Under the pieces are notes generated by a model. It ran no database searches. It saw only the letters and a program-made list of their open reading frames with translations, and was not told the DNA's origin. Source: Solobacterium sp. (GTDB taxonomy: Bacteria; Bacillota_I; Bacilli_A; Erysipelotrichales; Erysipelotrichaceae). From it: DNA of 54,495 nucleotides. This document shows, in pieces, positions 24,331 through 34,037 of the stretch (positions are counted from its first letter, which is position 1; the number at the start of each line of letters is the position of its first letter). The position numbers were made by a program, and so were the translations under genes. The stretch spans positions 1 through 54,495 of the forward strand of contig JAKVJO010000004.1 of NCBI GenBank assembly GCA_022486935.1, read 5' to 3'.

Positions 24331-25179
24331 ATGAAAAACTTCAGCAAGTATCTGTACACAGCAACCGCAGCAGCGATGGCACTGAGCATGGCCGGCTGCT
24401 CCAGCTCCTCTGCAGCAGCATCTACTGCAGCATCTACCGCAACCGCAGCAGCCTCCACAGCAACCGCTGCTGCCGATGATGCGACTGCCGGATTCGAGGA
24501 TGAACTGGTCAAGGCCAATACAATTACCGTTGCCATTTCACCGGATTATCCGCCGTATGAGTCTTATGCGACTGACGGATCCCTGCAGGGCTTCGATGTA
24601 GACATGGGCAATTCCCTGGTACAGTACTTTGGTTCTGACTATAAGATTGAATTTGTTTCCATGAGTTTTGATACCATCATCACTGCTGTACAGTCTGGCC
24701 AGGTTGATCTTGGCATTTCCGGATTCACCTATGATGCAGACCGGCAGGTTGCCTTCTCTGATCCGTACCTGACCAGTGCAGAAGTTGTCCTGGTTCAGAA
24801 GGATTCCGGTATTACAACGATTGATGATCTGAAGGGCAAGTCACTCGCAGCCCAGTCCGGTTCCACTGGCGAAACTGCAGCCAACACTGTAGAAGGCGCT
24901 ACTGTTACAACCGGTACAGATGCTCAGGTATTGATTGAAGCACTGAAGACCGGCGCATATGACGGCGTTGTACTGGATCAGCCGGTTGCCCAGAATTATG
25001 TTGATTCCAACAGCGACAGCTTCACAATCGTTGAAGAACCGCTGCTCACAGAAAACACCTGCATCATCGCAAAGCAGGGCAATGACGCTCTGGTTGCCAA
25101 AGTCAATGAAGCACTCGCTTCCTACATGGCTACAGATGCATATACAGAAAACAAGACAAAGTGGGAGCTTGATCAGTAA
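24331..25179 (+). CDS. Amino-acid ABC transporter, substrate-binding lipoprotein
   Basis: The product of 282 residues is a family 3 periplasmic-type binding protein with a lipobox (LSMAGC, Cys23) and an Ala/Ser/Thr linker to about residue 50. The mature domain has ISPDYPPYESY, LQGFDVDMGNSLVQYF, GQVDLGISGFTYDADRQVAFSDPY and GAYDGVVLDQPVAQ, all typical of polar amino-acid binders. The lipid anchor places it on the outer face of the membrane. With the T-box it is likely an arginine binder. Stop and start of the permease overlap by one base (TAATG). Confidence 0.92.
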   Translation: MKNFSKYLYTATAAAMALSMAGCSSSSAAASTAASTATAAASTATAAADDATAGFEDELVKANTITVAISPDYPPYESYATDGSLQGFDVDMGNSLVQYFGSDYKIEFVSMSFDTIITAVQSGQVDLGISGFTYDADRQVAFSDPYLTSAEVVLVQKDSGITTIDDLKGKSLAAQSGSTGETAANTVEGATVTTGTDAQVLIEALKTGAYDGVVLDQPVAQNYVDSNSDSFTIVEEPLLTENTCIIAKQGNDALVAKVNEALASYMATDAYTENKTKWELDQ

Positions 25180-25856
25180 TGGACGTTTCGGTATTCTTCA
25201 CCTGGGATAATTTCTTCATCCTGCTGAAGGGCGCCGGCATGAGTCTTGGCATTGCCAGTATCTCGGTATGCTGCGGCATTCTGCTCGGCATTGTTGTCGC
25301 ACTGTGCAAACTGAGCGGAAATAAAGTACTGCGGGTCATCGGCAATATCTATGTCGAACTGATCCGCGGCACTCCAATGCTGCTGCAGATCCTGTTCTTC
25401 TTCCTGGGTGTTCCTTCCCTGTACTATATGATTACGGGAAGCTCCATCCGGATGAATATCTATCTCTGCGGCATTGTCTCGTTGAGCATCAATTCCGGTG
25501 CTTACATGGCAGAGCTCATCCGTTCCAGTATTCAGGCCGTCGATAAAGGACAGAGTGAAGCAGGATATACGCTGGGTTTGTCTCATCAGCAGATCCTGCG
25601 TTTCATTGTTCTTCCGCAGGCAATGCGCAGAATCATCCCGCCGTTCGTATCAGAGTTCATTACCCTGATCAAGGATTCTTCCCTGCTTGGCAGTATCGGT
25701 GTTATCGAGTTGCTGCAGGCCGCAAGAAATATCGGCAATGTGTATTACAACTTCCTGATTCCGCTGTTAATGGCAACGGTGCTGTATCTCTGCATGACCG
25801 TCTCCATTTCCCGGCTTTCCAACCATCTTGAAAAGAGGTTACTGATCCATGATTGA
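25179..25856 (+). CDS. Amino-acid ABC transporter permease
   Basis: The product of 225 residues has five membrane segments and the HisM/ArtM loop [18 protein letters not shown] plus the EAA motif [29 protein letters not shown] that contacts the ATPase. It belongs to the polar amino-acid transport permeases. Its start overlaps the stop of the binding-protein gene by one base and its end overlaps the ATPase gene by eight bases, so all three are translationally coupled. Only one permease gene is present, so it is probably a homodimer. Confidence 0.95.
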   Translation: MDVSVFFTWDNFFILLKGAGMSLGIASISVCCGILLGIVVALCKLSGNKVLRVIGNIYVELIRGTPMLLQILFFFLGVPSLYYMITGSSIRMNIYLCGIVSLSINSGAYMAELIRSSIQAVDKGQSEAGYTLGLSHQQILRFIVLPQAMRRIIPPFVSEFITLIKDSSLLGSIGVIELLQAARNIGNVYYNFLIPLLMATVLYLCMTVSISRLSNHLEKRLLIHD

Positions 25857-26577
25857 TATTCAGCATGCAGTTAAGAAATTCGGTGAACTGAAGGCATTGG
25901 ATGATGTTTCCTTTCATGTGGATACCGGTGAAGTCGTCTGTGTAATCGGCCCGAGCGGCAGCGGCAAGTCTACTCTCTGCCGGTGTATTGCCGGACTGGA
26001 GATTCTCGACAGCGGCACGCTGACCGTTGATGACAAGGTTGTTGACTACAATGACCCGTCACTCCGCAAGTATGCCAACGAGAAAATGGGCTTCGTATTC
26101 CAGCATTTCAATCTGTTTCCGCACCTGAGTGTCCTGCAGAACATGACACTGGCACCGATTCAGGTACAGGGCATGAAACAGGATGAGGCTGAAGCCAAGG
26201 CGTTAACTCTGTTGAAGAGAATCGGCCTGGAAGAAAAGAAAGACAAGTTTCCGGAGCAGCTGTCCGGCGGACAGAAACAGCGTGTTGCCATTGTCAGATC
26301 ACTGATGCGCGACCCGGAGATCATGTTATTTGATGAACCGACTTCTGCACTTGACCCGGAAATGGTCAAGGAAGTACTGGATATGATCGGTGAACTGGCA
26401 ACGACCGGTATGACACTGGTGCTGGTTACCCACGAAATGGGATTTGCCAAGAAGATCGCCAAACGGATTGTCTTCGTAGATGAAGGCAAGATCGTTGAAT
26501 CAGGCACACCGGCAGACTTCTTCAGTGCACCGAAGACAGAACGTGCTAAGAGTTTCCTTGGAAAGGTGTTATATTAG
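25849..26577 (+). CDS. Amino-acid ABC transporter ATPase
   Basis: The product of 242 residues is a complete GlnQ/ArtP-type ABC ATPase: Walker [10 protein letters not shown] (34-42), Q-loop [14 protein letters not shown], signature [10 protein letters not shown], Walker [16 protein letters not shown] and the switch His in VTHEMG. It powers the permease encoded just upstream. The aminotransferase gene starts eight bases after its stop. Confidence 0.95.
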   Translation: MIDIQHAVKKFGELKALDDVSFHVDTGEVVCVIGPSGSGKSTLCRCIAGLEILDSGTLTVDDKVVDYNDPSLRKYANEKMGFVFQHFNLFPHLSVLQNMTLAPIQVQGMKQDEAEAKALTLLKRIGLEEKKDKFPEQLSGGQKQRVAIVRSLMRDPEIMLFDEPTSALDPEMVKEVLDMIGELATTGMTLVLVTHEMGFAKKIAKRIVFVDEGKIVESGTPADFFSAPKTERAKSFLGKVLY

Positions 26578-26584
26578 TCTCTGC

Positions 26585-27673
26585 ATGGAACTGAAACCAT
26601 TTCAAATTGAAGACTGGCTGAATCTGCATGAACAGAAAATCCGCTGGCATTTATCTGAAAGCTGCGCACACCCATTCACCGTGCAGCAGTTTTTAGACTG
26701 CTGTCATGAACCTGCAGATCAGCTGCTGTCCTGCCACCTTGGCTATGATGATATTATCGGAAGTGAACAGCTGAGAACAGAGATTGCCGGTCTGTATGAA
26801 CATATTTCAAAAGACAGTATTGCTGTAGCGGTCGGAATCTCCAACGCCAATGTCATGGCCATGATGGAGTTTCTGAAGCCGGGCATGAAGATGCTGACAC
26901 CGACTCCTACCTATGATCACTTCACCAACTTTGCTGAGAGTATCGGTGTGCATGTATACCCATTTGAGTTTGATGACCGCAAGCCGTTTGATCTTGACTC
27001 ATTCCTGGATCAGATGAAGGGAATGGATGCGGTGGGTATCGTCAATCCCAATAATCCAACCGGTTATACATTCTCCAGGGAAGAAATCACAAAGATCAAA
27101 CATCAGGCTGAGCAGTGCGGCTGCCTTCTGATTGTAGATGAAGCGTACCGCTTCATGACCCTGGATGAACATACCAGCTTTGCTGAGGACAGCGATCGTG
27201 TCATTGTGACCGGCGGACTGTCCAAGGCAATTGGCTTGCCGGGACTTCGGGTTGGCTGGATCATCTCTTCAAAGAAGAACATTGATCTGATCAATTCCCG
27301 CAGGAACTATCACATCATTGCCCTGTCACCGCTGCAGGACAGGCTTGCATGCATTGCCCTGTCACATACTGATATCCTGCTGAAGCGTACAGAAGCAGTG
27401 ATTCAGGCCAATACTGCTTATCTGCATGGCTGGCTGAAGGATAACCCGATGTTCTCCATCAGTCTGAGTCATGGCAGCCTGCACTTACTGCATGCACCAT
27501 TCAACAGTGCGGCATTCTCAGAGTATCTATATCAAAAGTATCAGCTTCTGCTGGCGCCGGGAGAGTGCTTCAATGAATCGAACTGCTGGCGGCTCAGCCT
27601 CAGCATTGATCCTGAAGTGTTGAAGCAGGGACTGCAGATCATATCGGAAGAATCGAAAACCTGGAAAGAGTGA
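26585..27673 (+). CDS. Class I/II PLP-dependent aminotransferase of the T-box operon
   Basis: The product of 362 residues is a fold-type I aminotransferase: VNPNNPTGYTFS (binding loop), IVDEAYRFM, PLP lysine Lys214 in GGLSKAIGLPGLRVGW, and C-terminal CWRLSLSI with the carboxylate-binding Arg. It lacks the first 30 or so residues common in aspartate aminotransferases. Its substrate is not evident. Because it is last in an operon controlled by the probable arginine T-box, arginine or a related guanidino or basic amino acid is the best guess. ATG 26585 lacks a strong ribosome site and depends on coupling. Confidence 0.88.
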   Translation: MELKPFQIEDWLNLHEQKIRWHLSESCAHPFTVQQFLDCCHEPADQLLSCHLGYDDIIGSEQLRTEIAGLYEHISKDSIAVAVGISNANVMAMMEFLKPGMKMLTPTPTYDHFTNFAESIGVHVYPFEFDDRKPFDLDSFLDQMKGMDAVGIVNPNNPTGYTFSREEITKIKHQAEQCGCLLIVDEAYRFMTLDEHTSFAEDSDRVIVTGGLSKAIGLPGLRVGWIISSKKNIDLINSRRNYHIIALSPLQDRLACIALSHTDILLKRTEAVIQANTAYLHGWLKDNPMFSISLSHGSLHLLHAPFNSAAFSEYLYQKYQLLLAPGECFNESNCWRLSLSIDPEVLKQGLQIISEESKTWKE

Positions 27674-27678
27674 CGCTG

Positions 27679-28926
27679 TCACTTTTTCTTTTGCATATGA
27701 AGAGACGCATTACGTGAATGGCTAGGCTTGAGACACATCTCTGAACGGTATTTGGCGATTGTCCTGCGGGAACATGAAATACCCCGTTCCTTCAGCAAAT
27801 TGGAGATTTCCTGATCGGAAAGTGCTGCGGTTTCTTCCTGGATCAGATTCAGTACTGCTTCTTTGACATCATCTCTGGAATGACTGTTCATACTACGGCA
27901 AAGCAGTCCCTTCACCGGTCTGATGTTGCCATTAAACTCATAATATTTATCATGGATTGCCCGGCTGATCGTTGAAGGATGCAGATTCAGCGAGCTGGAC
28001 AGGTCAGTCAGGGAAAGTACGTTACGTGGAGCGGTTCCCAATAGATAGTCTGCCTGGACTTCAATCATAATCTGGATAATATCGGATAGTGTCTTTTCCC
28101 GTAATTGGATACATTGCTGCAGATTTCTGGCTTGCTGGACTTTGGTTTTAATAAATGCGGCATCTTCAGCTGATGTATTTGAAGAATCAAAGTTATGAAT
28201 GACAATGCGCAGATAGCGGATTGGAACAGCCTGCAGACCGTCTTCGCTGTTCAGAATTTCGATATCTGGCCGAATGTATGGTGTGTGCTCATTTCCAAAC
28301 TGGATTCCTGGCATGGGATTGAGTTTTTGAACACGGGCGAATAGGCGCTGTACATCTTCCACAGTAGTATGCAGGGCATCTGCAGTTTTGTTGATGCGAC
28401 CGGAAGCGAGATCACGCAGGTGATTCTGGATCAGTTTTTTTAACATCTGTTCATCTTTATCATGTTCCAGTTGGGACAGCAGACATTCTTCCAGTGTCAG
28501 AGAGGTGATGCCCTTTGGATCAATGGAACGGATCTGGTCCCGGGTGGTGCGTACGCTTCGTATACTGACATGGAGATAATCCGCGAGTTCATGCTCAGAT
28601 ACTTTCAGATAGCCTCTTGCGTCACAGTTCTCCAGCAGCCCGGCGGCAATATCAAGATCACAGTGGTGATCAAGTAAACGGATGCGGGACATCATTTCTT
28701 CCTGCAGCGAACCAATACCCGCTTCTACATTGCTGAAATCATCATAGGAGGCATAACCGTCTGCCAGAAGTTCTGCTTCTGCGGTTGGATTCTCCTGCAG
28801 CTGTTCTTCAGCATAGGCACAGAGTTCCATTCGATTCATCATCAGAATCTGAAGCGACTGCCGCATGCCAAAAGACAGATTCATCGTCTGTTTCAAGGTT
28901 GGAAGTGCAGTCTGTTTCAGTTGCAT
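27679..28926 (-). CDS. rpoN: RNA polymerase sigma-54 factor
   Basis: The product of 415 residues has the three regions of sigma-54: Gln/Leu-rich region I (MQLKQTALPTLKQTMNLSFGMRQSLQILMM), a core-binding region with acidic segments, and a C-terminal DNA-binding part with the HTH TDLSSSLNLHPSTISRAI and the RpoN box SRRTIAKYRSEM (usually ARRTVAKYRE). It directs transcription from -24/-12 promoters and needs an AAA+ activator. The LevR-type activator and target PTS operon lie just upstream. ATG 28926 has GGAGG eight bases ahead and is preferred over upstream starts. Own promoter with a palindrome. Confidence 0.95.
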   Translation of the reverse strand: MQLKQTALPTLKQTMNLSFGMRQSLQILMMNRMELCAYAEEQLQENPTAEAELLADGYASYDDFSNVEAGIGSLQEEMMSRIRLLDHHCDLDIAAGLLENCDARGYLKVSEHELADYLHVSIRSVRTTRDQIRSIDPKGITSLTLEECLLSQLEHDKDEQMLKKLIQNHLRDLASGRINKTADALHTTVEDVQRLFARVQKLNPMPGIQFGNEHTPYIRPDIEILNSEDGLQAVPIRYLRIVIHNFDSSNTSAEDAAFIKTKVQQARNLQQCIQLREKTLSDIIQIMIEVQADYLLGTAPRNVLSLTDLSSSLNLHPSTISRAIHDKYYEFNGNIRPVKGLLCRSMNSHSRDDVKEAVLNLIQEETAALSDQEISNLLKERGISCSRRTIAKYRSEMCLKPSHSRNASLHMQKKK

Positions 28927-28959
28927 TTCGTGGGCCTCCGTCATATTCAAACGATACTG

Positions 28960-28999
28960 ATTCTTTCTACAGCGTAGAAAAGAATTGGTACCGTGTCAA
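28960..28999 (-). promoter_or_regulatory. rpoN promoter with overlapping palindrome
   Basis: On the minus strand TTGACA (28994-28999) and TACGCT (28971-28976) are spaced 17. An inverted repeat ATTCTTT-t-CTAC-gct-GTAG-AAAGAAT covers the -10 and start region (28960-28984), a likely operator. Confidence 0.55.
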
Positions 29000-29021
29000 T
29001 TGCATCGTTCATTGCGAATTG

Positions 29022-29050
29022 TAATGAAAGAGGCGGATCATGTCCGCCTC
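29022..29050 (-). terminator. Terminator of the mannose-class PTS operon
   Basis: GAGGCGGA pairs with TCCGCCTC around CATGA on the minus strand, followed by TTTCATT. Confidence 0.7.
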
Positions 29051-29088
29051 AAACTTAGGGATAGATATTGAAACAATGATAGTTTGGA

Positions 29089-29913
29089 CTAGAGCAGGCC
29101 GATAGCGGAACATACCAATGCGATCGCAATCGTAATAACAATCAGCACGACAGGATTTGCCTGTTTTTTCGTGAGAAAGTAATACATCACAAGGGTATAT
29201 GCCATCGGGAGCAGCTTCGGGAAAATGGTATCGAAGAATGCAGCCTGGATGCTTACGGAGATGTTGTCACCGATACTGATAACTGGCAGAAGGTCAATGG
29301 ATACATAGTTGGCAATCATGGCGCCAACAACTGTGATACCGAGAATCGTAGCTGAGTTGGCAATGATGTCAGAATTTTCCTGCAGTTTTTCAAATGCTTT
29401 GACGCCAAGATTATATCCAGCGTGTGTCCAGGTAATGCGGAGCAGCCAGATAACCAGATAAACAGAGAAGAAGATGATAGGACCGATGATCAGTCCTTCT
29501 GATGCAAAGGAAGCAGAGATGCCGGCAATGATAGGCAGCAGTGTAAACCAGAAGATGGCGTCGCCGATACCTGCAATCGGGCCGAACAGTGCAAGTTTCA
29601 AACCTTTGATGACGCTGCGGTCTTCATGCTGCTCTTCAAGAGATACCAGTAAGCCCATCAAAAAGCCAACAAGATTAGGGTGGGTATTGATGAATTCGAG
29701 GTTGTCGGTCATAGCGGCCGCAAGACCTTCTTTATCGTCTTTGTAGATACGCTCCAGATATGGAAGCTGTGCCCACAGCCAGCCGCCCGCCTGCATACGC
29801 TCATAGCTAAACGATGCCTGCAGCAGTGAACTGCGGATACCAAGCATGGTAATGTCCTTCTTGCTCAGTTTCGGAGTGTACTTCTTTGTTTCAACAGAAT
29901 TAGATTCCGACAT
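29089..29913 (-). CDS. PTS mannose-class EIID component
   Basis: The product of 274 residues (from the ATG with GGAGGTG upstream) has the EIID signature LSKKDITMLGIRSSLLQASFSYERMQAGGWLWAQLPYL and GPIAGIGDAIFWFTLLPII, with membrane segments in the C-terminal half. EIID and EIIC form the sugar channel of mannose-class PTS permeases. Translation overlaps the end of the EIIC gene by 14 bases. It is the last gene of a sigma-54-driven operon IIB-IIC-IID. Sugar specificity is not apparent. Confidence 0.93.
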   Translation of the reverse strand: MSESNSVETKKYTPKLSKKDITMLGIRSSLLQASFSYERMQAGGWLWAQLPYLERIYKDDKEGLAAAMTDNLEFINTHPNLVGFLMGLLVSLEEQHEDRSVIKGLKLALFGPIAGIGDAIFWFTLLPIIAGISASFASEGLIIGPIIFFSVYLVIWLLRITWTHAGYNLGVKAFEKLQENSDIIANSATILGITVVGAMIANYVSIDLLPVISIGDNISVSIQAAFFDTIFPKLLPMAYTLVMYYFLTKKQANPVVLIVITIAIALVCSAIGLL

Positions 29914-30718
29914 GTTTTTCACCTCCGCCAGCAGTATTGTTTGTCAATTGTGCTTTTGCTACAGCTTCTTCTACTTCCTGCTTGCGTCTGGATGCGTTAA
30001 AGTAGTCAGACAATGCAAATGCAGTTCCGAGCAGTGCAACAGGAAGCAAATTGTTCATGTTGATAAAGCAGGCAGCCAGAAAGCCGGAAATAAAGAACGG
30101 GATATACTTCGGCTTCATCATGACTCTCAGCAGCATGCCGAATCCAATGGCTGGCAGGATGCCTCCGGCAACGGACAGACCATGAGTGATCCATTCCGGC
30201 ATGGAGTTGACCAGGGCGCTCATGGCGTCCTGAGCAAGATAGGTACAGGAGAAGACCACGACACCATAAGTGAGAGCAACGATCGCGGTGCAGAGAATGT
30301 TAGTTCTGATGATCGGTTTTGGATCAGCGTTTGCAGCAGCGCGGTCCAGACCGCCCATGAAGAATGAGAATGCGGAATAATACAGAAGGATAATGTATTG
30401 CATCAGGAAGGAAAACGGCAGACAGAGACCAAGTGAAGCCTGCGCATCACTTCCGGTTGTGTAAGCAATGGTGGTGCACATGACGCCAGCCAATATCGGG
30501 TTGGGCGGCTGCGTACCTCCAGCCGGAGTCAGTCCGGCAAATGCGAGTTCAGTCAGTGCGCCGGTTGTGAGACCGAGTTTGACATCACCAAGAATTAAAC
30601 CAGTAATTGTTGAGACAATCAGCGGTCGGAAAATGAAGAAGGATTCCAGCCAGAAATCCACGCCGCAGACGATTGCCATCAGGCCAAGCAGCAGGCCCTG
30701 TATCAGTGTGACATGCAT
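29900..30718 (-). CDS. PTS mannose-class EIIC component
   Basis: The product of 272 residues is an EIIC of the mannose/sorbose/N-acetylgalactosamine class. It has about seven membrane segments, including RPLIVSTITGLILGDVKLGLTTGALTELAFAGLTPAGGTQPPN, the conserved GGxxPPD-like loop. It ends with an Asn/Gly-rich cytoplasmic tail. ATG 30718 is preceded by GAGGAG. It forms the transmembrane pore with EIID. Located 28 bases after the EIIB gene. Confidence 0.93.
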   Translation of the reverse strand: MHVTLIQGLLLGLMAIVCGVDFWLESFFIFRPLIVSTITGLILGDVKLGLTTGALTELAFAGLTPAGGTQPPNPILAGVMCTTIAYTTGSDAQASLGLCLPFSFLMQYIILLYYSAFSFFMGGLDRAAANADPKPIIRTNILCTAIVALTYGVVVFSCTYLAQDAMSALVNSMPEWITHGLSVAGGILPAIGFGMLLRVMMKPKYIPFFISGFLAACFINMNNLLPVALLGTAFALSDYFNASRRKQEVEEAVAKAQLTNNTAGGGEKHVGI

Positions 30719-30746
30719 ATTAGATTCTTTCTCCTCTCTTAATTTG

Positions 30747-31220
30747 TTACTTGATGCTTTCTTTAGGCTCGCCAGGAACATCCTGACAGTAGACGTCAGA
30801 TCCGGAAGCAGCGATGAACTTCAGATCTTCGAGATCTTTGTCATCGACGTACACTTTCTTGGTCAGCGCACGCTTGCCAGCCGAGAAATGCATGTTTCCG
30901 ACATTGACTTCTTTGAGCATGACACCAAGCTCTACCAGTTTTCTGGCTTCTGCAGGCGTCCTTACAACTACGAAGATTTTCTGCTCCGGAGCTGCCATGT
31001 CAATCACATCTGCGAGATGCTGAAGTGTGAAGAAACGGATTCCAACATTGCTTGATTTTGCGGTGACAGCCATCAGTGACTGCTGCAGCGAGTCCTGCAC
31101 GACTTTGTCATCTGCTACGATAATCAGATTTGCTCCGATTGTCTGTGTCCAGGTAACTCCAACCTGCCCGTGCACGAGCCGGTTGTCGATTCTGGTCAAT
31201 ATGATATTTTCTCCCTTCAC
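30747..31220 (-). CDS. PTS mannose-class EIIB component (first copy)
   Basis: The product of 157 residues begins with GTG at 31220, placed by the ribosome site AAGGGGG eight bases upstream. It contains the EIIB active-site motif LTRIDNRLVHGQVGVTW with phosphorylated His at residue 17 and the EVNVGNMHFSAGKR segment. It accepts phosphate from EIIA and passes it to the sugar. It lies directly below a consensus sigma-54 promoter. A second EIIB is encoded at 34038, upstream of the activator gene. No EIIA gene is seen. Confidence 0.92.
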   Translation of the reverse strand: MKGENIILTRIDNRLVHGQVGVTWTQTIGANLIIVADDKVVQDSLQQSLMAVTAKSSNVGIRFFTLQHLADVIDMAAPEQKIFVVVRTPAEARKLVELGVMLKEVNVGNMHFSAGKRALTKKVYVDDKDLEDLKFIAASGSDVYCQDVPGEPKESIK

Positions 31221-31251
31221 GCACTTCACCCCCTTCCTCACCCACTTAACA

Positions 31252-31267
31252 AGCAAAAAGCGTGCCA
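31252..31267 (-). promoter_or_regulatory. Sigma-54 (-24/-12) promoter of the PTS operon
   Basis: On the minus strand TGGCACGCTTTTTGCT matches the consensus TGGCAC-N5-TTGCW at every position. It lies between the activator gene and the EIIB gene. Confidence 0.9.
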
Positions 31268-31299
31268 GCTTTTCACTGACACGTCGGAAATACTGATAT

Positions 31300-34035
31300 T
31301 CAGTCGTCTTCTTCGATGTAATTAAATATATAGACAATCTCAGAATCCGGAATTGCGACACTGTAGAGCTCCTGTACGCCACTAAATGCCTGCCGTACAG
31401 CTGTCACAAACTCCTGATGTGATTCAATGAATTCATCTGGATTTTCTTCCAGCTGGATCTCATCGTGTAGAATCAGGCGTTCAATCAGACAGGATAAATG
31501 AACGTAGAGACCGATTTTTCTTGCGGCGGGCAATTCAATCTGAAGTGTTTCTTCAATTTCCTTTACTACTTCATCAACATCTTCCAGTACTTTCTCTGCA
31601 TTCAGGATTGTCAGGTGATTGACGATGTTGTTCAGTGTGAAGTTTTTGATGATATTGTCGCGGAACACGGAAATCTGCTGCTCATTGAGGAATTCTTTCA
31701 TCAATGTACGCAGTTCATCGATGCCGCTGGAAAGTACAAGGTCTTCAATTGCAACAAACTTCACTCCTTCGACAAATGGGTTCATTGTACCGATGATGAA
31801 AGCAACATTGTATTTTTCGAAGATGGAATCTTTCTTGCCGGCATCAGCCAGTTTCTGATAATCATAGGAGACAATATCTGCATCAATCGGGCAGGGAAGG
31901 CTCTTCTCAAAGAGACTCATAATCTTTTTTGCGGTTCCGATGCCTGTTGCGCATACAGACAGGATGGCCCGCTTCCTTGCACTGTTATCAATAAAGCGGA
32001 ACTGGGCATGACCGGTCTCTGCACACGCCTTCTCCAGCGTTTCCTCCATGCTGGTACCATTGCGGATGCTCGCACCGATTGTCAGTGCCATGCGGGTGGA
32101 TACGTTGTTGATGACGCCAATGTTTACATTTCGGGCGATTTTGAGCCCTTTATGAATTTCTTCCAGGGAGCCCATGTCGACTAGCAGCAGAAGACTGTCA
32201 AATTGACTCTTCATTTTGAGAAAACTGTTCAGCTGCACAATAATCTTATCTGTGCTCATATCCAGCTGCATGTCAATCGCATCGAATACTTTAGTGCCGA
32301 TCATCTTGTTTGCCGCATCGGCAATGGAAGACGCAGTGGAATAACCATGGCACAGAATAACTGCGACAGTATTGGACTGGCTCTTCTCCTCATGGAAATC
32401 AGTGATCATCATGAGCAGGCGGATCATCATCATGTCATCAAGGCGGATATCAAGATTCAGATTGATGCTTTCGCAGAGTTCTTCAGAAATGGCATATTCC
32501 CTCGGAAACTTCATTTGCATGATCTCGCACAGACCTTTGACTTCCTCGGCGTTTTCTACAAGCCAGTTATTGACCTCATAGCTGCTGGCTGCGTATTCAC
32601 TGAGATATCTGGAGATCAGCAGGATATCATTATTGGAAATCTTCAGACTGTATTTGTTCATCATGATGGAGAGAATCTTGTCAGTGATTTTATTGGTGAA
32701 TTCCGAATTCAGATTATCCATCATGCCGCGGTCATACATGACATAGTCGTCATAGTTGATAATCTCGGCACGGAGTTCATCACTGGCCAGGGGCACATTG
32801 AGTGGATTATCGTGCCAGGCCTGATACTGTTCCAGCATCTTTTTATACATCCGGAGCAGCTGTGAATGATATGTATTGGAAACGACGGGGAATGTAATGC
32901 GCATCATGCGGATGTCAGTGGAGTCCTGCAACTTGAAGTTGATATTCGGAGCGAGCTGCAGCACGTAGTCCGGCAGATCGTAAACATGGATGTGCAGTGC
33001 TTCATTCTGACCGTGATCGTGCAGAAATGCTTTGGCACAGGCGGCCTTGACGCAGTTGAATAGCCCACCGATATTGCCGGCAATTTTTGCGTCCATCAGC
33101 ACCTGATAGGCCAGGTAGCTGATTTCAATATCCCGGTCGATTTCCCGTGATTCCTTTTTAAAGATGAATGAAATCAGGGCCTGCTTCTCATCTCTGCCGC
33201 GTTCTTCCACGGAGGGGACTTCGATGGCAATTGGAATCCGGCGAAGCAGCGTTTTTAACAGTACTTCTTCCGGCTGTTCAGTAGTCGCAAAGACCAGTCG
33301 GCAGCTGGAGTGGTACCAGTGTTCATTGTCACCGACCCGATGATAGGTTCCCTGATCCATAAACAGGAATAGTTTTTCCTGGCACTCTGCTTTCAGGCAG
33401 TGTACTTCATCCAGAAAGAGAATGCCGCCGTCAGCCAGCTGCAGCAAGCCGGGATTATCTGTATCAGCACCGGTATAAGCACCTTTACGGCTTCCGAAGA
33501 GGTTGGCACTCAACAGTTCTGGATTGTTTGCGTATTCGCTGCAGTTGAGGACAAGAAATTTATTGTCCGGGGCAATGATTCCCTTGTGTGTTCCGTAATC
33601 ATACATGGTTCGAGCAATCATGGATTTACCGGTGCCGGTCTGACCATGAAGCAGTACCGGCAGACCAAGCGGCGGATAACTGACAGCCGCCTTGCACTGT
33701 TCAATCACGTGAAATAAAGAGCCGTTGGCACCTATCAATGTATCAAAATCACTGTCCTGTTTCTTCAGACTCTCAAAAGAAGAATAAGTGCTGCCCAGTA
33801 TTTCATAGCCCAGTTCTTCCAGTACTTCTGCATGATAGAAATAAACCGGTCTTGTATTGATCTTGACGGCCTTGCCCTGCTGTACATATTCATTGAGATA
33901 CTGTGAAACTGCGTTTCTGCTGAGATCCAGTTCATTCCCTAAAAACAATGCTGTAAAGCATTCCTTATGGGTCAGTCCGTACAGCTTTGTATATTCCCCC
34001 AGTTTATTCAATAGATCTTTTTTGTCTTTTGCCAT
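31300..34035 (-). CDS. LevR-type sigma-54 transcriptional activator
   Basis: The product of 911 residues has: N-terminal HTH (about 10-60), AAA+ domain with Walker A GQTGTGKS (131-138), the sigma-54-contacting GAYTGA (185-190; usual GAFTGA) and Walker B GGILFLDE; a PRD region (about 430-545), an EIIA-Man-like domain with His563 in LCHGYSTAS, an EIIB-like domain with Cys695 in CATGIGTA, and a C-terminal PRD with His846. LevR proteins activate -24/-12 promoters and are tuned by PTS phosphorylation. The target promoter lies 33 bases past its stop. It shares a transcript with the upstream EIIB gene (two-base gap). Confidence 0.93.
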   Translation of the reverse strand: MAKDKKDLLNKLGEYTKLYGLTHKECFTALFLGNELDLSRNAVSQYLNEYVQQGKAVKINTRPVYFYHAEVLEELGYEILGSTYSSFESLKKQDSDFDTLIGANGSLFHVIEQCKAAVSYPPLGLPVLLHGQTGTGKSMIARTMYDYGTHKGIIAPDNKFLVLNCSEYANNPELLSANLFGSRKGAYTGADTDNPGLLQLADGGILFLDEVHCLKAECQEKLFLFMDQGTYHRVGDNEHWYHSSCRLVFATTEQPEEVLLKTLLRRIPIAIEVPSVEERGRDEKQALISFIFKKESREIDRDIEISYLAYQVLMDAKIAGNIGGLFNCVKAACAKAFLHDHGQNEALHIHVYDLPDYVLQLAPNINFKLQDSTDIRMMRITFPVVSNTYHSQLLRMYKKMLEQYQAWHDNPLNVPLASDELRAEIINYDDYVMYDRGMMDNLNSEFTNKITDKILSIMMNKYSLKISNNDILLISRYLSEYAASSYEVNNWLVENAEEVKGLCEIMQMKFPREYAISEELCESINLNLDIRLDDMMMIRLLMMITDFHEEKSQSNTVAVILCHGYSTASSIADAANKMIGTKVFDAIDMQLDMSTDKIIVQLNSFLKMKSQFDSLLLLVDMGSLEEIHKGLKIARNVNIGVINNVSTRMALTIGASIRNGTSMEETLEKACAETGHAQFRFIDNSARKRAILSVCATGIGTAKKIMSLFEKSLPCPIDADIVSYDYQKLADAGKKDSIFEKYNVAFIIGTMNPFVEGVKFVAIEDLVLSSGIDELRTLMKEFLNEQQISVFRDNIIKNFTLNNIVNHLTILNAEKVLEDVDEVVKEIEETLQIELPAARKIGLYVHLSCLIERLILHDEIQLEENPDEFIESHQEFVTAVRQAFSGVQELYSVAIPDSEIVYIFNYIEEDD

Positions 34036-34037
34036 GA

